Positions 35,514-43,689 of a stretch of DNA of 64,000 bases are shown here, in pieces. The stretch covers positions 4,219,501 through 4,283,500 of the forward strand of contig NZ_AP017928.1 in the NCBI RefSeq assembly GCF_003584645.1, written 5' to 3'. Origin of the DNA: Methylocaldum marinum. GTDB lineage: Bacteria > Pseudomonadota > Gammaproteobacteria > Methylococcales > Methylococcaceae. Every line of letters starts with the position of its first letter. Within the stretch, counting starts at the first letter, position 1. The translations under genes and the position numbers were made by a program. The notes under the pieces were generated by a model. That model ran no database searches, was not told the DNA's origin, and was given only the letters and a program-made list of their open reading frames with translations.

Positions 35514-37952
35514 CTAGGATTTTTTCTTGGGTTTCTTGCCGCGACCGGCGCCGGGCAGGGGCAGTCCGTCCAGGATCTTGCCCAGGTCCAGGTCCACATT
35601 CAGGCCCCCGAACAGTTTCTTGAGAATCAGGCCCATCGCATCCTGTTCCGACAAGTTCTTGAGCTGTTCGGGCGAGAATTCACCGAACAGCTCCTTCGCC
35701 CTTTCTTCGGGGGAAAGCCGGTCGATTTCCTCCATCCGTTCCGCGAGCTCCTCCGCGGCCTCTTCGTCGAGATTGTCCAGCCCCGGAAATCCGTCCGGAA
35801 ACACATCATGGAAATCGGGCTGTAGGGATTCCTCGTGCTTGCGCAGGAACTGATCGATCAAGGCCGCGGAGCGGCGGTCGCCCGCGTGGTGCGCCTCATC
35901 CAGGTTCATCTGGAGCCGGAACTGGTCGACCGGCATCAGCATGCCCGCATCGCCCCGGCAGTTCGCATAAACTTGGAAATAGACGAACGCCGGTGCATAG
36001 CGGTACCGCCTTCCCCCCTGCTTTGCGCATTCGGTCAGCAGTTCGTACTGGCCGGCACCGGCGAAGCCCTGGCAGAGACCGAAGAAATCCTCCTCGGACA
36101 GGTCCGCCTGCTTGAGGCTACGCTTCAGCATCGGCACCAGCTTCTTTAGAGCCAGCGAGGCGTTCTGCCGGCCTTCGCTCTGGTATTGGCCAAGCAACTT
36201 GATCAAGGCCATGAGTTCCGACTTGCCGGCCAGGTGGTTCTTGTCCAGATCTTCGACCAGGCGGCCGGGGCCTTTCAAAGGCAGTCCCGCCCCCATAACT
36301 TCCATGGCCCACTGAAACCAGGCCGCCGCACCGCCGCCGGCGGCGGTCCACGCTTCCCGCCACAGGCTCCGGCACAGTTCGTTATCGGCCTGCCAGTAGG
36401 CCAATAGCCCCTCGAGCCAGAGCAGGGCCGCGCTACGGCGCTGGAGATCGAGCTTGCGCGCCGCGGCCAATTCCTGCTCCGCGAGGTCGGGGCGTTTTGA
36501 TTTCATCTGTTTGCGGGCGTGGCCCAGATGAGCCTCCAGCAGAAGACGGCGGGCATCGCTGTTGATGGGGTCGATTTCCAGGAGGGTCTTGGCATAGTTC
36601 GCGACTTTCTTGAACGCCTTGCGGCGCTGGGCCGCCCGCATCGCCGGAAGCAGAACCTCCGGGTCCCGCGGATAGCGTTTCACGGCACGGTCCAGCCAGG
36701 ACAGGGCGGCCTTGGCGTCGTCGAACTGCTCCAACAGTCCGATCAGCCTCAGGTAGGACGGCTTGTCGTCCGGGTCCAGTTCCAGGCTTTTCTCCAGACA
36801 CTCGATGGACAGTTCGGGGAGTTCCTTCTCGGCGAGATGGGCGACATGGCGGAAAATCAGGGCCTGGGTGAGCGGTTCGTTGCGGCCTGCCGGGGCATTC
36901 TTCAAGAGAATGGTATATTCCTGCCAATACCGGCTCGCCAGCGGAAAATCGCGTATCTCCTCGGAATGGAGCGCCTTGATGCGGTATTGCTCGAGCGGGG
37001 TAAGCTTGCCGAAAGCCCGCTCGTAGAGCGGGATGGCTTCCGGCGCATACACGAGGGCCGCGAGGCAGAAGCGGCGGCTTGCCCACTCGCCCAGTTCGCT
37101 GCGGTGGCGCAGAACGGCCTCGATAAGCGGCCGCATGCCCTTGGCCTGGGCGGCTTTCTGGATGTCTTGCAACAGCGCGAGTTCCTTCTTGCCGTAGCCT
37201 TTCAGGCTATCGACGACCGCACGGAGCTTCGGCGGAAGCTTGAAATAGCCGTCGGCGTCCGGCACGGCCCCTCCGAGTTGTTCACGCAAGGCCGCGGCGA
37301 GATCGCCACAGGCCGAATCGGTATCGACGCGACCGAGGAGTTCCGACGCTTCGGCGGGATTGCGTTCCGCCACGAGGAGGCCTTTGAGCAATGTACGCAG
37401 ATTCCGGTACGGCGAGCGCGACGAGATCTGCTGCAGGCATTCCTCCGCTTCGGCGTCCCGGCGCTCCGCATAAGCCGCAAGGGCTTTTCGGAGCAGCGGC
37501 CGCTGCCGCACGATGGCGTGTTCACCGGGTAGGGCATCGACCAGCTTATCGTTTTCCAGGGCCAGCAATGCCGCGGCCTCGACCAGACGCCGTCCCAGCG
37601 GCGAGCGGAGAAACTCCTCGGAGAGCGTCCCGAGTGCCTGGCCGAGCTTTTTCATCGTACCGGCTTTAAGCAGCCATGTCAGGTACTCCCCGGATAGGGG
37701 CGTGCCGGGGCGAAGGCCGGCATGGTTCTCCCACAGTATCGCCGCCTCCTGGAACATGCCTTTTCCGGCCACCTCGCGCGCGCGTCCCAGGTAGGCTTCG
37801 GCCAGTTGTGCCTCCGCCTCGGGGCGCCGCTCCCGTTTCAACAAGTCTTTCAGCGTCCCGATCGCATCCTTGAAATACCCGCTCTGTAGTGCGTTCTGGG
37901 CAGCGGCTTTCAGTTCCGATAGGGATTTCGGAGGCGGAGTCTTGGGTTTCAT
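35514..37952 (-). CDS. large TPR-like scaffold protein of the Hsp70 operon
   Basis: 812 residues from the ATG giving MKPKTPPPKSLSELK. Helical repeats run through most of it; TPR-type units are clear around residues 20-80 (ALQSGYFKDAIGTLKDLLKR), 350-440 (ECLEKSLELDPDDKPSYLRL) and 400-500 (YAKTLLEIDPINSDARRLLL). The acidic part near 720-770 is followed by a lysine-rich end GRGKKPKKKS. It leads the operon, 8 bp upstream of the J-like gene, so it probably presents clients to, or positions, the Hsp70 system. No signal peptide. Homologous long TPR proteins accompany HscC operons in some proteobacteria, as far as I recall. Confidence 0.75.
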   Translation of the reverse strand: MKPKTPPPKSLSELKAAAQNALQSGYFKDAIGTLKDLLKRERRPEAEAQLAEAYLGRAREVAGKGMFQEAAILWENHAGLRPGTPLSGEYLTWLLKAGTMKKLGQALGTLSEEFLRSPLGRRLVEAAALLALENDKLVDALPGEHAIVRQRPLLRKALAAYAERRDAEAEECLQQISSRSPYRNLRTLLKGLLVAERNPAEASELLGRVDTDSACGDLAAALREQLGGAVPDADGYFKLPPKLRAVVDSLKGYGKKELALLQDIQKAAQAKGMRPLIEAVLRHRSELGEWASRRFCLAALVYAPEAIPLYERAFGKLTPLEQYRIKALHSEEIRDFPLASRYWQEYTILLKNAPAGRNEPLTQALIFRHVAHLAEKELPELSIECLEKSLELDPDDKPSYLRLIGLLEQFDDAKAALSWLDRAVKRYPRDPEVLLPAMRAAQRRKAFKKVANYAKTLLEIDPINSDARRLLLEAHLGHARKQMKSKRPDLAEQELAAARKLDLQRRSAALLWLEGLLAYWQADNELCRSLWREAWTAAGGGAAAWFQWAMEVMGAGLPLKGPGRLVEDLDKNHLAGKSELMALIKLLGQYQSEGRQNASLALKKLVPMLKRSLKQADLSEEDFFGLCQGFAGAGQYELLTECAKQGGRRYRYAPAFVYFQVYANCRGDAGMLMPVDQFRLQMNLDEAHHAGDRRSAALIDQFLRKHEESLQPDFHDVFPDGFPGLDNLDEEAAEELAERMEEIDRLSPEERAKELFGEFSPEQLKNLSEQDAMGLILKKLFGGLNVDLDLGKILDGLPLPGAGRGKKPKKKS

Positions 37953-38112
37953 CGGCAGGCTTGGAATGTTAGTGGCACGAAGCGTATGGAGATTATCGCA
38001 AAAAAATCGCCATTCGTGATTCAGGGAGATGTACGGATGCGGTATCGAATGAACCTGTTTTCCTCTGTTGACGGACTTGAAAAGGCCGCAAGCCGCGGGC
38101 CGAGCGGCGTAA

Positions 38113-38312
38113 TGTTGCGAAGGGATTTGCGACCTACTGCGGCACAGTCGTAGGTCGGCAATCCTTTGCCGACGAAAGCGCTTGGCCGGGCCGTGACGTC
38201 GGGAAAGGATTCCCGACCGACAAGGTGGCACGGTCGTAGGTCGGCAATCCCTTGCCGACGAAAGCGCTTGGCCGGGGCTCTGCGTCGGCAAGAGATTTCC
38301 GACCTACTCGCG
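38113..38312. repeat. cluster of REP-like palindromes
   Basis: At least four units in 200 bp. The longest, about 45 bp (GTCGTAGGTCGGCAATCC, then TTGCCGACGAAAGCGCTTGG), occurs twice in the same direction at 38147 and 38233, with GACGTCGGGAAAGGATTCCC between and GCGTCGGCAAGAGATTTCCG after. Each unit can form a hairpin (GTCGGCAA with TTGCCGAC). It lies upstream of the TPR gene and downstream of the chemoreceptor gene. The rest of 37953-38341 shows nothing else. Confidence 0.85.
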
Positions 38313-38341
38313 AGCTCCCGCAGGGTAAATATGAAAATGCT

Positions 38342-39532
38342 CTAGCGGATCTTGAAGCGGCCGACCTGTTCCTGAAGATGCGAAGCCAGCCGGGCCAATT
38401 CCTCGCTGGCGGCCGCGGTCTGTTCGGAGCCTTGGGCGGTTTCGTGGGAAATGCTGCTGATGGTGACGATATTGCGGTTGATTTCCTCGGCGGTGATGCT
38501 TTGCTCCTCGGCGGCCGCCGCGATCTGGGTGTTCATGTCCTTGATGGTGTCGATGAAGCGATTGATGGTTTCCAGCGACTGGCCGGCGTTCATCGCCTGA
38601 TCGACGCTGTTCCTGGCCGCGCTTTTGCCTTGCAGCATCGCCGACACCGCCTGGTTCGCCCCGGTCTGGAGGCGCTCGATCATCCCCTGGATTTCCCGGG
38701 TCGATTGCTGGGTGCGGCTGGCCAGGGTGCGTACCTCGTCCGCCACCACCGCGAAGCCGCGGCCCTGTTCCCCGGCCCGGGCCGCTTCGATGGCGGCGTT
38801 CAGCGCCAGCAGATTGGTTTGTTCGGCGATGCCCCGGATCACGTCCAGAACGGCGCCTATGGCCACGCTGTCCTCTTTCAGTTTGTTGATGGCCTCGGAG
38901 GTTTTTTCCACTTCCACGGCCAGGCCGTTGATGCTCTCGATCGTGTGTCTGACGACCGAAGTGCCGTTTTGGGCCTGCGCGGTCGCGTCCTGAGCAGCCC
39001 CGGCGGCATGCGATGCGTTCCGGGCGACCTCGTGAACAGTCGCCGACATTTCCGTCATGGCCGAAGCGACCTGCTCGGTCTGCTGGTTCTGATTGAAGAC
39101 GCGCTGCCGGCTCTGTTCGGTGATCGTCGACAATTCTTCCGCCGCTGCCGCGACCTGTTCGGCATCCTTGGCGATATCCCGCACCATGCCGGCCAGATTC
39201 TTGACCACCGTGCCGCATTTCCAGGCCATCCAGGAAAATTCGTCCTTGCCTTCCAGCGAAATGTTCCGGGTGAAGTCGCCGGCCGCCATCGCGGTCAGCG
39301 CGTCGACCAGCTTTTCGGCGCGTTTCGCCGAGAGGCGTCCGAGGTAGGCCGCGAATGCCAGCATCGCGAGCGATGCCGAGAACGCCGTGACGATGACGCC
39401 GGTGATGCCGTCATTCTCGCCCGCAGTCTTGATGCCCATGAAAGCCACCGAGGCGACGCCGACGATGCCCACGCCCATGGCCAGATACATCTGGCGCGAC
39501 AAACTCAGTTGCTCCACGAAAGATTTCAGCAT
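38342..39532 (-). CDS. methyl-accepting chemotaxis protein without a large sensor domain
   Basis: 396 residues. Two membrane segments close together (about residues 14-33 and 44-62) with almost no periplasmic loop, a HAMP-like region ([20 protein letters not shown]) and a full signalling domain whose tip reads [20 protein letters not shown]. Methylation helices flank the tip and the chain ends [11 protein letters not shown] without a CheR-binding pentapeptide. Such receptors pass signals to CheA/CheW; with no sensor loop it may detect membrane or redox state, or work with another input protein. Single gene, transcribed in the same direction as pyrD, 94 bp apart. Confidence 0.88.
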   Translation of the reverse strand: MLKSFVEQLSLSRQMYLAMGVGIVGVASVAFMGIKTAGENDGITGVIVTAFSASLAMLAFAAYLGRLSAKRAEKLVDALTAMAAGDFTRNISLEGKDEFSWMAWKCGTVVKNLAGMVRDIAKDAEQVAAAAEELSTITEQSRQRVFNQNQQTEQVASAMTEMSATVHEVARNASHAAGAAQDATAQAQNGTSVVRHTIESINGLAVEVEKTSEAINKLKEDSVAIGAVLDVIRGIAEQTNLLALNAAIEAARAGEQGRGFAVVADEVRTLASRTQQSTREIQGMIERLQTGANQAVSAMLQGKSAARNSVDQAMNAGQSLETINRFIDTIKDMNTQIAAAAEEQSITAEEINRNIVTISSISHETAQGSEQTAAASEELARLASHLQEQVGRFKIR

Positions 39533-39626
39533 GGCTCGAACCCCGGCTTTGTTCTACTTATGTGACCTGACTCACAAGTGTAGTCAGAAATTTTCGAGCC
39601 GTTTGAGGGAGGCCAGGCGTCGTTTT

Positions 39627-40637
39627 CTAGGCGGTTTCGACGATCTCCCGGATCAGGGCCGGACCGCGGTAGATGAAGCCGGTGTAAATTTGAATCAAGG
39701 CCGCACCCGCCGCGAATTTGCGGTGCGCGTCGTCGGCGCCGGCAATGCCGCCGCAGCCGATGATGGGAACGGCCCCGTGCAAGGCATCGGAGAGCTGCGC
39801 CACGATATCGGTCGATCTTGCCAGCAAGGGGCGGCCGCTGAGTCCTCCGGCCTCGTTGCCGTGGGGAAGTCCTTCCACGCCCTGGCGGGAGGCGGTGGTG
39901 TTGGTGGCGATCACGGCATCGATGCCGTGATCGACCAGGGCTTCCGCGAGATGGTCGAGCTGGCCGGGTTCCAGATCGGGCGCGATCTTGACCGCCAGCG
40001 GCACGCGCCGGCCATGGCTTTGTTCCAGTTCTTCCCGTTCCTGCCGGAGGCCGGACAGGAGATGTTCCAGGTTCTCGCCGGCCTGGAGGTCCCGGAGGCC
40101 CGGCGTATTGGGGGAGGAAATATTGACCGTGACATAGCTCGCATGGGGATAAACCTTGCGCAGCCCGATCCGATAGTCGTCCAGCGCCCGGTCCAGCGGG
40201 GTATCGCGGTTCTTGCCGATGTTGATGCCCAGGATGCCCCGGTAGCGCGCTTTTTTGACCTGTTCGACCAGGTAGTCCACGCCTTTATTATTGAAGCCCA
40301 TGCGATTGATCAGCGCTTCGGCTCCGGGCAGCCGGAACAAACGCGGCCTCGGATTGCCCGGCTGCGGGCGGGGGGTTACCGTGCCGACCTCGATGAAGCC
40401 GAAACCCAGCGCGGCCAGGCCGTCTATGCATTCGCCGTTCTTGTCGAGCCCGGCCGCCAAACCCACCGGATTCGGAAAGTCGAGGCCCATTACCCTGCGC
40501 GGATTGGCGCCGGCCGGCCGCTGAAGCGGATTGAGCGGTCCCAGCCGGCTCAAGCCCTGGAGCGCAGCCAGGCTGAGATGATGGGCGGTTTCGGGGTCTA
40601 GCCGAAACAGCAGGGGGCGGAGCAATTCGTAAAGCAT
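39627..40637 (-). CDS. pyrD: dihydroorotate dehydrogenase (quinone)
   Basis: 336 residues. Oxidises dihydroorotate to orotate with quinone as acceptor in pyrimidine synthesis, at the inner face of the membrane. The N-terminal amphipathic helix pair ([20 protein letters not shown]) marks the class 2, membrane-associated enzyme. FMN-barrel blocks: [51 protein letters not shown] (Ser base), IATNTT and the end [14 protein letters not shown] with [10 protein letters not shown]. Length normal. It is the last gene of an operon with three C1-cofactor genes, 13 bp after the MfnB-like gene. Confidence 0.95.
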   Translation of the reverse strand: MLYELLRPLLFRLDPETAHHLSLAALQGLSRLGPLNPLQRPAGANPRRVMGLDFPNPVGLAAGLDKNGECIDGLAALGFGFIEVGTVTPRPQPGNPRPRLFRLPGAEALINRMGFNNKGVDYLVEQVKKARYRGILGINIGKNRDTPLDRALDDYRIGLRKVYPHASYVTVNISSPNTPGLRDLQAGENLEHLLSGLRQEREELEQSHGRRVPLAVKIAPDLEPGQLDHLAEALVDHGIDAVIATNTTASRQGVEGLPHGNEAGGLSGRPLLARSTDIVAQLSDALHGAVPIIGCGGIAGADDAHRKFAAGAALIQIYTGFIYRGPALIREIVETA

Positions 40638-40650
40638 GGGTTTCCGGATT

Positions 40651-41346
40651 TCAGGCGACGGTCCCTGGCGAGGCCCGGCCGCGGACCCGTCTCGAGATGT
40701 TGAGCACGGCCTCGGGGTCCAGGGCATCGGTACGGTTCCCGCCGCACAGAGCGCCCCGGAAACCCAGGTAATCGGGTTGCAAGGCCAGCAGCGGCGCGAC
40801 GTCCGCCGCGCGCAGCGATCCCGCCAAGCCGCATAGCAAACCGTGGGCTCGGGTTTCGGCCACGAACGCCCGAAGAAAATCGTCCGGGCAGGCTTGCCGC
40901 AGCGAACCTTTCTTCTTGTCCCGGGTATCCAGCATGGCGCCGGCGAAACCGGCCGCTGCAAGCTCTTCGATGCAGCCGAGTTCGGGCGCATCGTCGCCGA
41001 ACAGGACGGCAACGAGACGGACGCCGCGGCGGGCGAGGGCGGATAAGCCGCGAATGACGCCGGCCCGGTCGCCGCCCGGGAAAAAACCGATTTTCACGTA
41101 GTCGACGCCGGTTGCCGCCATCGCTTCCGCGGCGGGCAGGACGATTTCGGGCTGCATCGGCAGGTCGCCCACGGTGGCGCTGACCGGTCGATCTTTCAAT
41201 TGACCGACGATGCGGACGACCTCGGCGAGGGGCAGGGCACCCAGGGCGCCTTCGGCGGGATTTTTCAAATCGATGATGTCCACGCCGCTTTCCTCGACCA
41301 GCCGGGCTTCGGCAAGGGTGGCGACGCTCGCGAGCATGCCGGTCAT
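40651..41346 (-). CDS. mfnB: MfnB-like (5-formylfuran-3-yl)methyl phosphate synthase
   Basis: 231 residues. The archaeal enzyme makes the furan precursor of methanofuran from two glyceraldehyde-3-phosphate molecules; the bacterial homologues (DUF556) serve the methanofuran-linked formaldehyde oxidation pathway of methylotrophs. Visible barrel motifs: [15 protein letters not shown] with the Schiff-base-type Lys28, VKIGFFPGG, and [12 protein letters not shown] with the Asp and Lys expected near the active site. The start (ATG at 41346) overlaps the DUF447 stop by 4 bp. A second ATG three codons in is possible. With the two genes upstream this marks a C1-metabolising bacterium. Confidence 0.88.
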   Translation of the reverse strand: MTGMLASVATLAEARLVEESGVDIIDLKNPAEGALGALPLAEVVRIVGQLKDRPVSATVGDLPMQPEIVLPAAEAMAATGVDYVKIGFFPGGDRAGVIRGLSALARRGVRLVAVLFGDDAPELGCIEELAAAGFAGAMLDTRDKKKGSLRQACPDDFLRAFVAETRAHGLLCGLAGSLRAADVAPLLALQPDYLGFRGALCGGNRTDALDPEAVLNISRRVRGRASPGTVA

Positions 41347-41921
41347 GTGCGAACCGCCTGGTTGGGGTTCGAACGCCTGAATGCTTCGACCGCGTCCATC
41401 AGCCAGCCCCAGGCCTCGCGTTCGGCGGGGCCCGCCGTCTTGTCCAGGCCGATGCGGAGATAGGCGAGTTCGGATTCGATCTTGTCCCACGGCAGCATGT
41501 GCAAACGGCTGACCAGGATCGCCGCTTCCAGTACCGCGTATTGAGCCCGGTTGAAGCCGCGGAACGGGGCATGATTGACGTCGTGAACCACGCGGCAGTA
41601 AAGCTTCGGCCGCAGTTCGTCCTCCTCCCAGCGCAGCAGCTCCAGTTCGGCATGGGCGAGGGCTCCGGCCAGCCGCCGGCCGGGAATGCGTTCCGCCGGA
41701 AGCAGGGGCCAATCGCGCCTGCCGGTCAGGCAGCCGGCGAAGATGCGCACGTCATCGGTGTAATTGATGACGGCCGTGCGGGTGGCCAGAACGTTATCCA
41801 GGGTGGTGGACGGACGGAACGGCATGATGAGCAGTTCATCGTCCAATACGTGCACACCCATGGGCGCGATGTGCGCAACGCCTTGCGGCGAACAGCTCGT
41901 GATGATGGTTTCGCGAATCAT
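41343..41921 (-). CDS. DUF447 family protein (flavin-reductase-like fold)
   Basis: 192 residues. Opens with IRETIITSCSPQGVAHIAPM, the strand-rich start of DUF447 proteins, then RPSTTLDNVLATRTAVINYT and CRVVHDVNHAPFRGFNRAQYAVLEAAILVSRL (in two blocks: VVHDVNHAPF and FNRAQYAVLEAAIL). DUF447 proteins resemble FMN-binding split barrels and are conserved in methylotrophs with tetrahydromethanopterin and in methanogens; the reaction is not established. Overlaps both flanking genes by 4 bp, so it is made together with the DHPS-like and MfnB-like proteins. Confidence 0.85.
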   Translation of the reverse strand: MIRETIITSCSPQGVAHIAPMGVHVLDDELLIMPFRPSTTLDNVLATRTAVINYTDDVRIFAGCLTGRRDWPLLPAERIPGRRLAGALAHAELELLRWEEDELRPKLYCRVVHDVNHAPFRGFNRAQYAVLEAAILVSRLHMLPWDKIESELAYLRIGLDKTAGPAEREAWGWLMDAVEAFRRSNPNQAVRT

Positions 41922-43483
41922 TCTTCGTCTTTCGTGTCGGAAGCGCCGCCGGGCGGCACCTCTTTTCCCTCTCCCTCTGGGAAGGATCGTCCTGGTGCTC
42001 CCGGGACGACCGTTTGCGATTGGAGAGGGTTAGGGTGATCGTTTTTTGAGCGACGGCTCTCTACCACTGCGGAGCGTGAATCGTCATGAACGCCCGGCGC
42101 CTTCTGCAAAGTCGACCCCGCCGGTTTGTAGGCATGAGGATCGATCGTCGGCCCCGCCGCTTCCACGTGGCAGCCCCACTGCAAAGGCTCGTCCTGCGAG
42201 TAACGCTTGCCGAGCTGCCAGGCGATTTGCGCCCGCGCCAGCTCGACCCCCAGGTAAAAGGCATGGCCGCCGTCGGTCTCCACGCCCAGCTTCGGATAAA
42301 GTTCGAAGGGATCGGTTGCGGTGTGAAAACCGTCGCGATTGAAGATGTGCATGCCCTCCGGGCTGATTTGAATGCGGTAGCTCGGATCCTTGATCCGGCG
42401 GTAGATTTCGTCGATTTCATCGCGGCTGAGCGGAAACGGCGCGCGCTCGTGCAGGGCCATCAGCCGGTCATCGATATGCTTGGGCAGGGTGTTCAGTTCG
42501 CGGGCGGCGAACAGGATGCGGCGCGCCAGATCGGCTTCGCGCACCGCCTTGCGGGCGTGCTTGCTGACTTGGGTGGCGAGAATCTGTTTGATGTGCAGCT
42601 CCGAGCAGATTCCCAATAGGGTCGCATTGATGCCGGCGGTGTCGGCATGGGTGAGCTCGGTCAGATTGCCGACCCCCATCATGATCTCGACATCCGGGTG
42701 GCGCCTCCGGACCTCGTGGTAGCGGACCAGCGACTCGGTGAATCCGAAATGGATCGGGTCCAGGATCGGATCGACGATAAAGGCCCGGCCCTTGGCCCGC
42801 ATGGCTTGAACGGCTCGATCCAGTGAATCCAGGTCGCCGTGCTTGGCGGGAATCAGAATCGGGGTCGAGGGCACCTGATCGGCGATCCACAGCGTTTCTT
42901 CATGCAGGCTGAGCAGATAGTCGGCGCCCGCCGTGCCGCCCCGCAGCAGATCGTCGTTTTCCAGCGAATCGACGCTGACCTGAAAACCCTCGGCCTTGAG
43001 CGCGCCGACCGCTTCCTCCAGATGCGGAAACGGCGTCTCCGGCAAACAGCCGACATCGATCACGTCGGCGCCGTCTTTCCGGTAGCCCCTGGCCTGACGG
43101 AGAATGCCGTCGATGTCCATCCGAGGCGCATCGACGATTTCCGCGAAGATGCGGAGTTCATAGCGTGTAATGTCCGGCTTTTTCTTCTTCTTGCCGAAAA
43201 ACTCCGGCAGATCGTGCAATTCTTCCGGCCCGCGTTCGATCGCGATGCCCATGTCCTTGGACAAGGTTTCCAGATCGCCCCGGCAGCGTCCCGGCACCAG
43301 CACCCGGTCGGCCCCGAACGTGTCCTTGAGCCGCCGCCGAATCATGTCCGCCGTCATCAGCGCCGCCACCGTCAATCCCAGCTGATGCACGGTGTACCCG
43401 AACTCCGGCTCCATCTCCTCGAGAGTGCGGCGCAACTGCTTTTCCGCCAGCTTGCCGGTGAGAAACAGGATGTGCTCGGGCAT
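41918..43483 (-). CDS. dihydropteroate synthase-like protein of the H4MPT pathway
   Basis: 521 residues. The N-terminal 150 are specific to this family (LFLTGKLAEKQLRRTLEEME), followed by a DHPS-type barrel: DIDGILRQARGYRKDGADVI, IDVGCLPETPFP, VSVDSLENDDL, PILIPAKHGDLDSLDR, IVDPILDPIHFGF. These proteins are found in methylotrophs and methanogens and are thought to act in tetrahydromethanopterin synthesis, joining the pterin and the arylamine. It is the first gene of the operon with DUF447, mfnB and pyrD. The last 55 residues (after TLQKAPGVHDDS) are Pro/Gly/Ser-rich and come from an inverted, repeat-like stretch, so they look like a recent extension. Confidence 0.87.
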   Translation of the reverse strand: MPEHILFLTGKLAEKQLRRTLEEMEPEFGYTVHQLGLTVAALMTADMIRRRLKDTFGADRVLVPGRCRGDLETLSKDMGIAIERGPEELHDLPEFFGKKKKKPDITRYELRIFAEIVDAPRMDIDGILRQARGYRKDGADVIDVGCLPETPFPHLEEAVGALKAEGFQVSVDSLENDDLLRGGTAGADYLLSLHEETLWIADQVPSTPILIPAKHGDLDSLDRAVQAMRAKGRAFIVDPILDPIHFGFTESLVRYHEVRRRHPDVEIMMGVGNLTELTHADTAGINATLLGICSELHIKQILATQVSKHARKAVREADLARRILFAARELNTLPKHIDDRLMALHERAPFPLSRDEIDEIYRRIKDPSYRIQISPEGMHIFNRDGFHTATDPFELYPKLGVETDGGHAFYLGVELARAQIAWQLGKRYSQDEPLQWGCHVEAAGPTIDPHAYKPAGSTLQKAPGVHDDSRSAVVESRRSKNDHPNPLQSQTVVPGAPGRSFPEGEGKEVPPGGASDTKDEE

Positions 43484-43689
43484 TGAACGGTGGGGAAGGT
43501 GGTGGAATCGAAGCGTTAGGGGATTGGACCGCGGGATTATAACAAAGATCGGTGGGACGCTCGCCGAAGGCTCTGAGCTCTGTCGGACGGATGTAAGCGT
43601 CAGATATGTTCATTCCGAAGAGCGTATAGAATTAAATGCTTCTCTCGCTTCTAGTCTCATCATCAATCTCTAAATCGCACAGGACCGCC

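Noticed and set aside
38113..38312. Possible CRISPR array
   Set aside because: The units are palindromic, unevenly spaced and only two are near-identical; the sequence between them is itself repeat, not unique spacers, and no cas gene is near.
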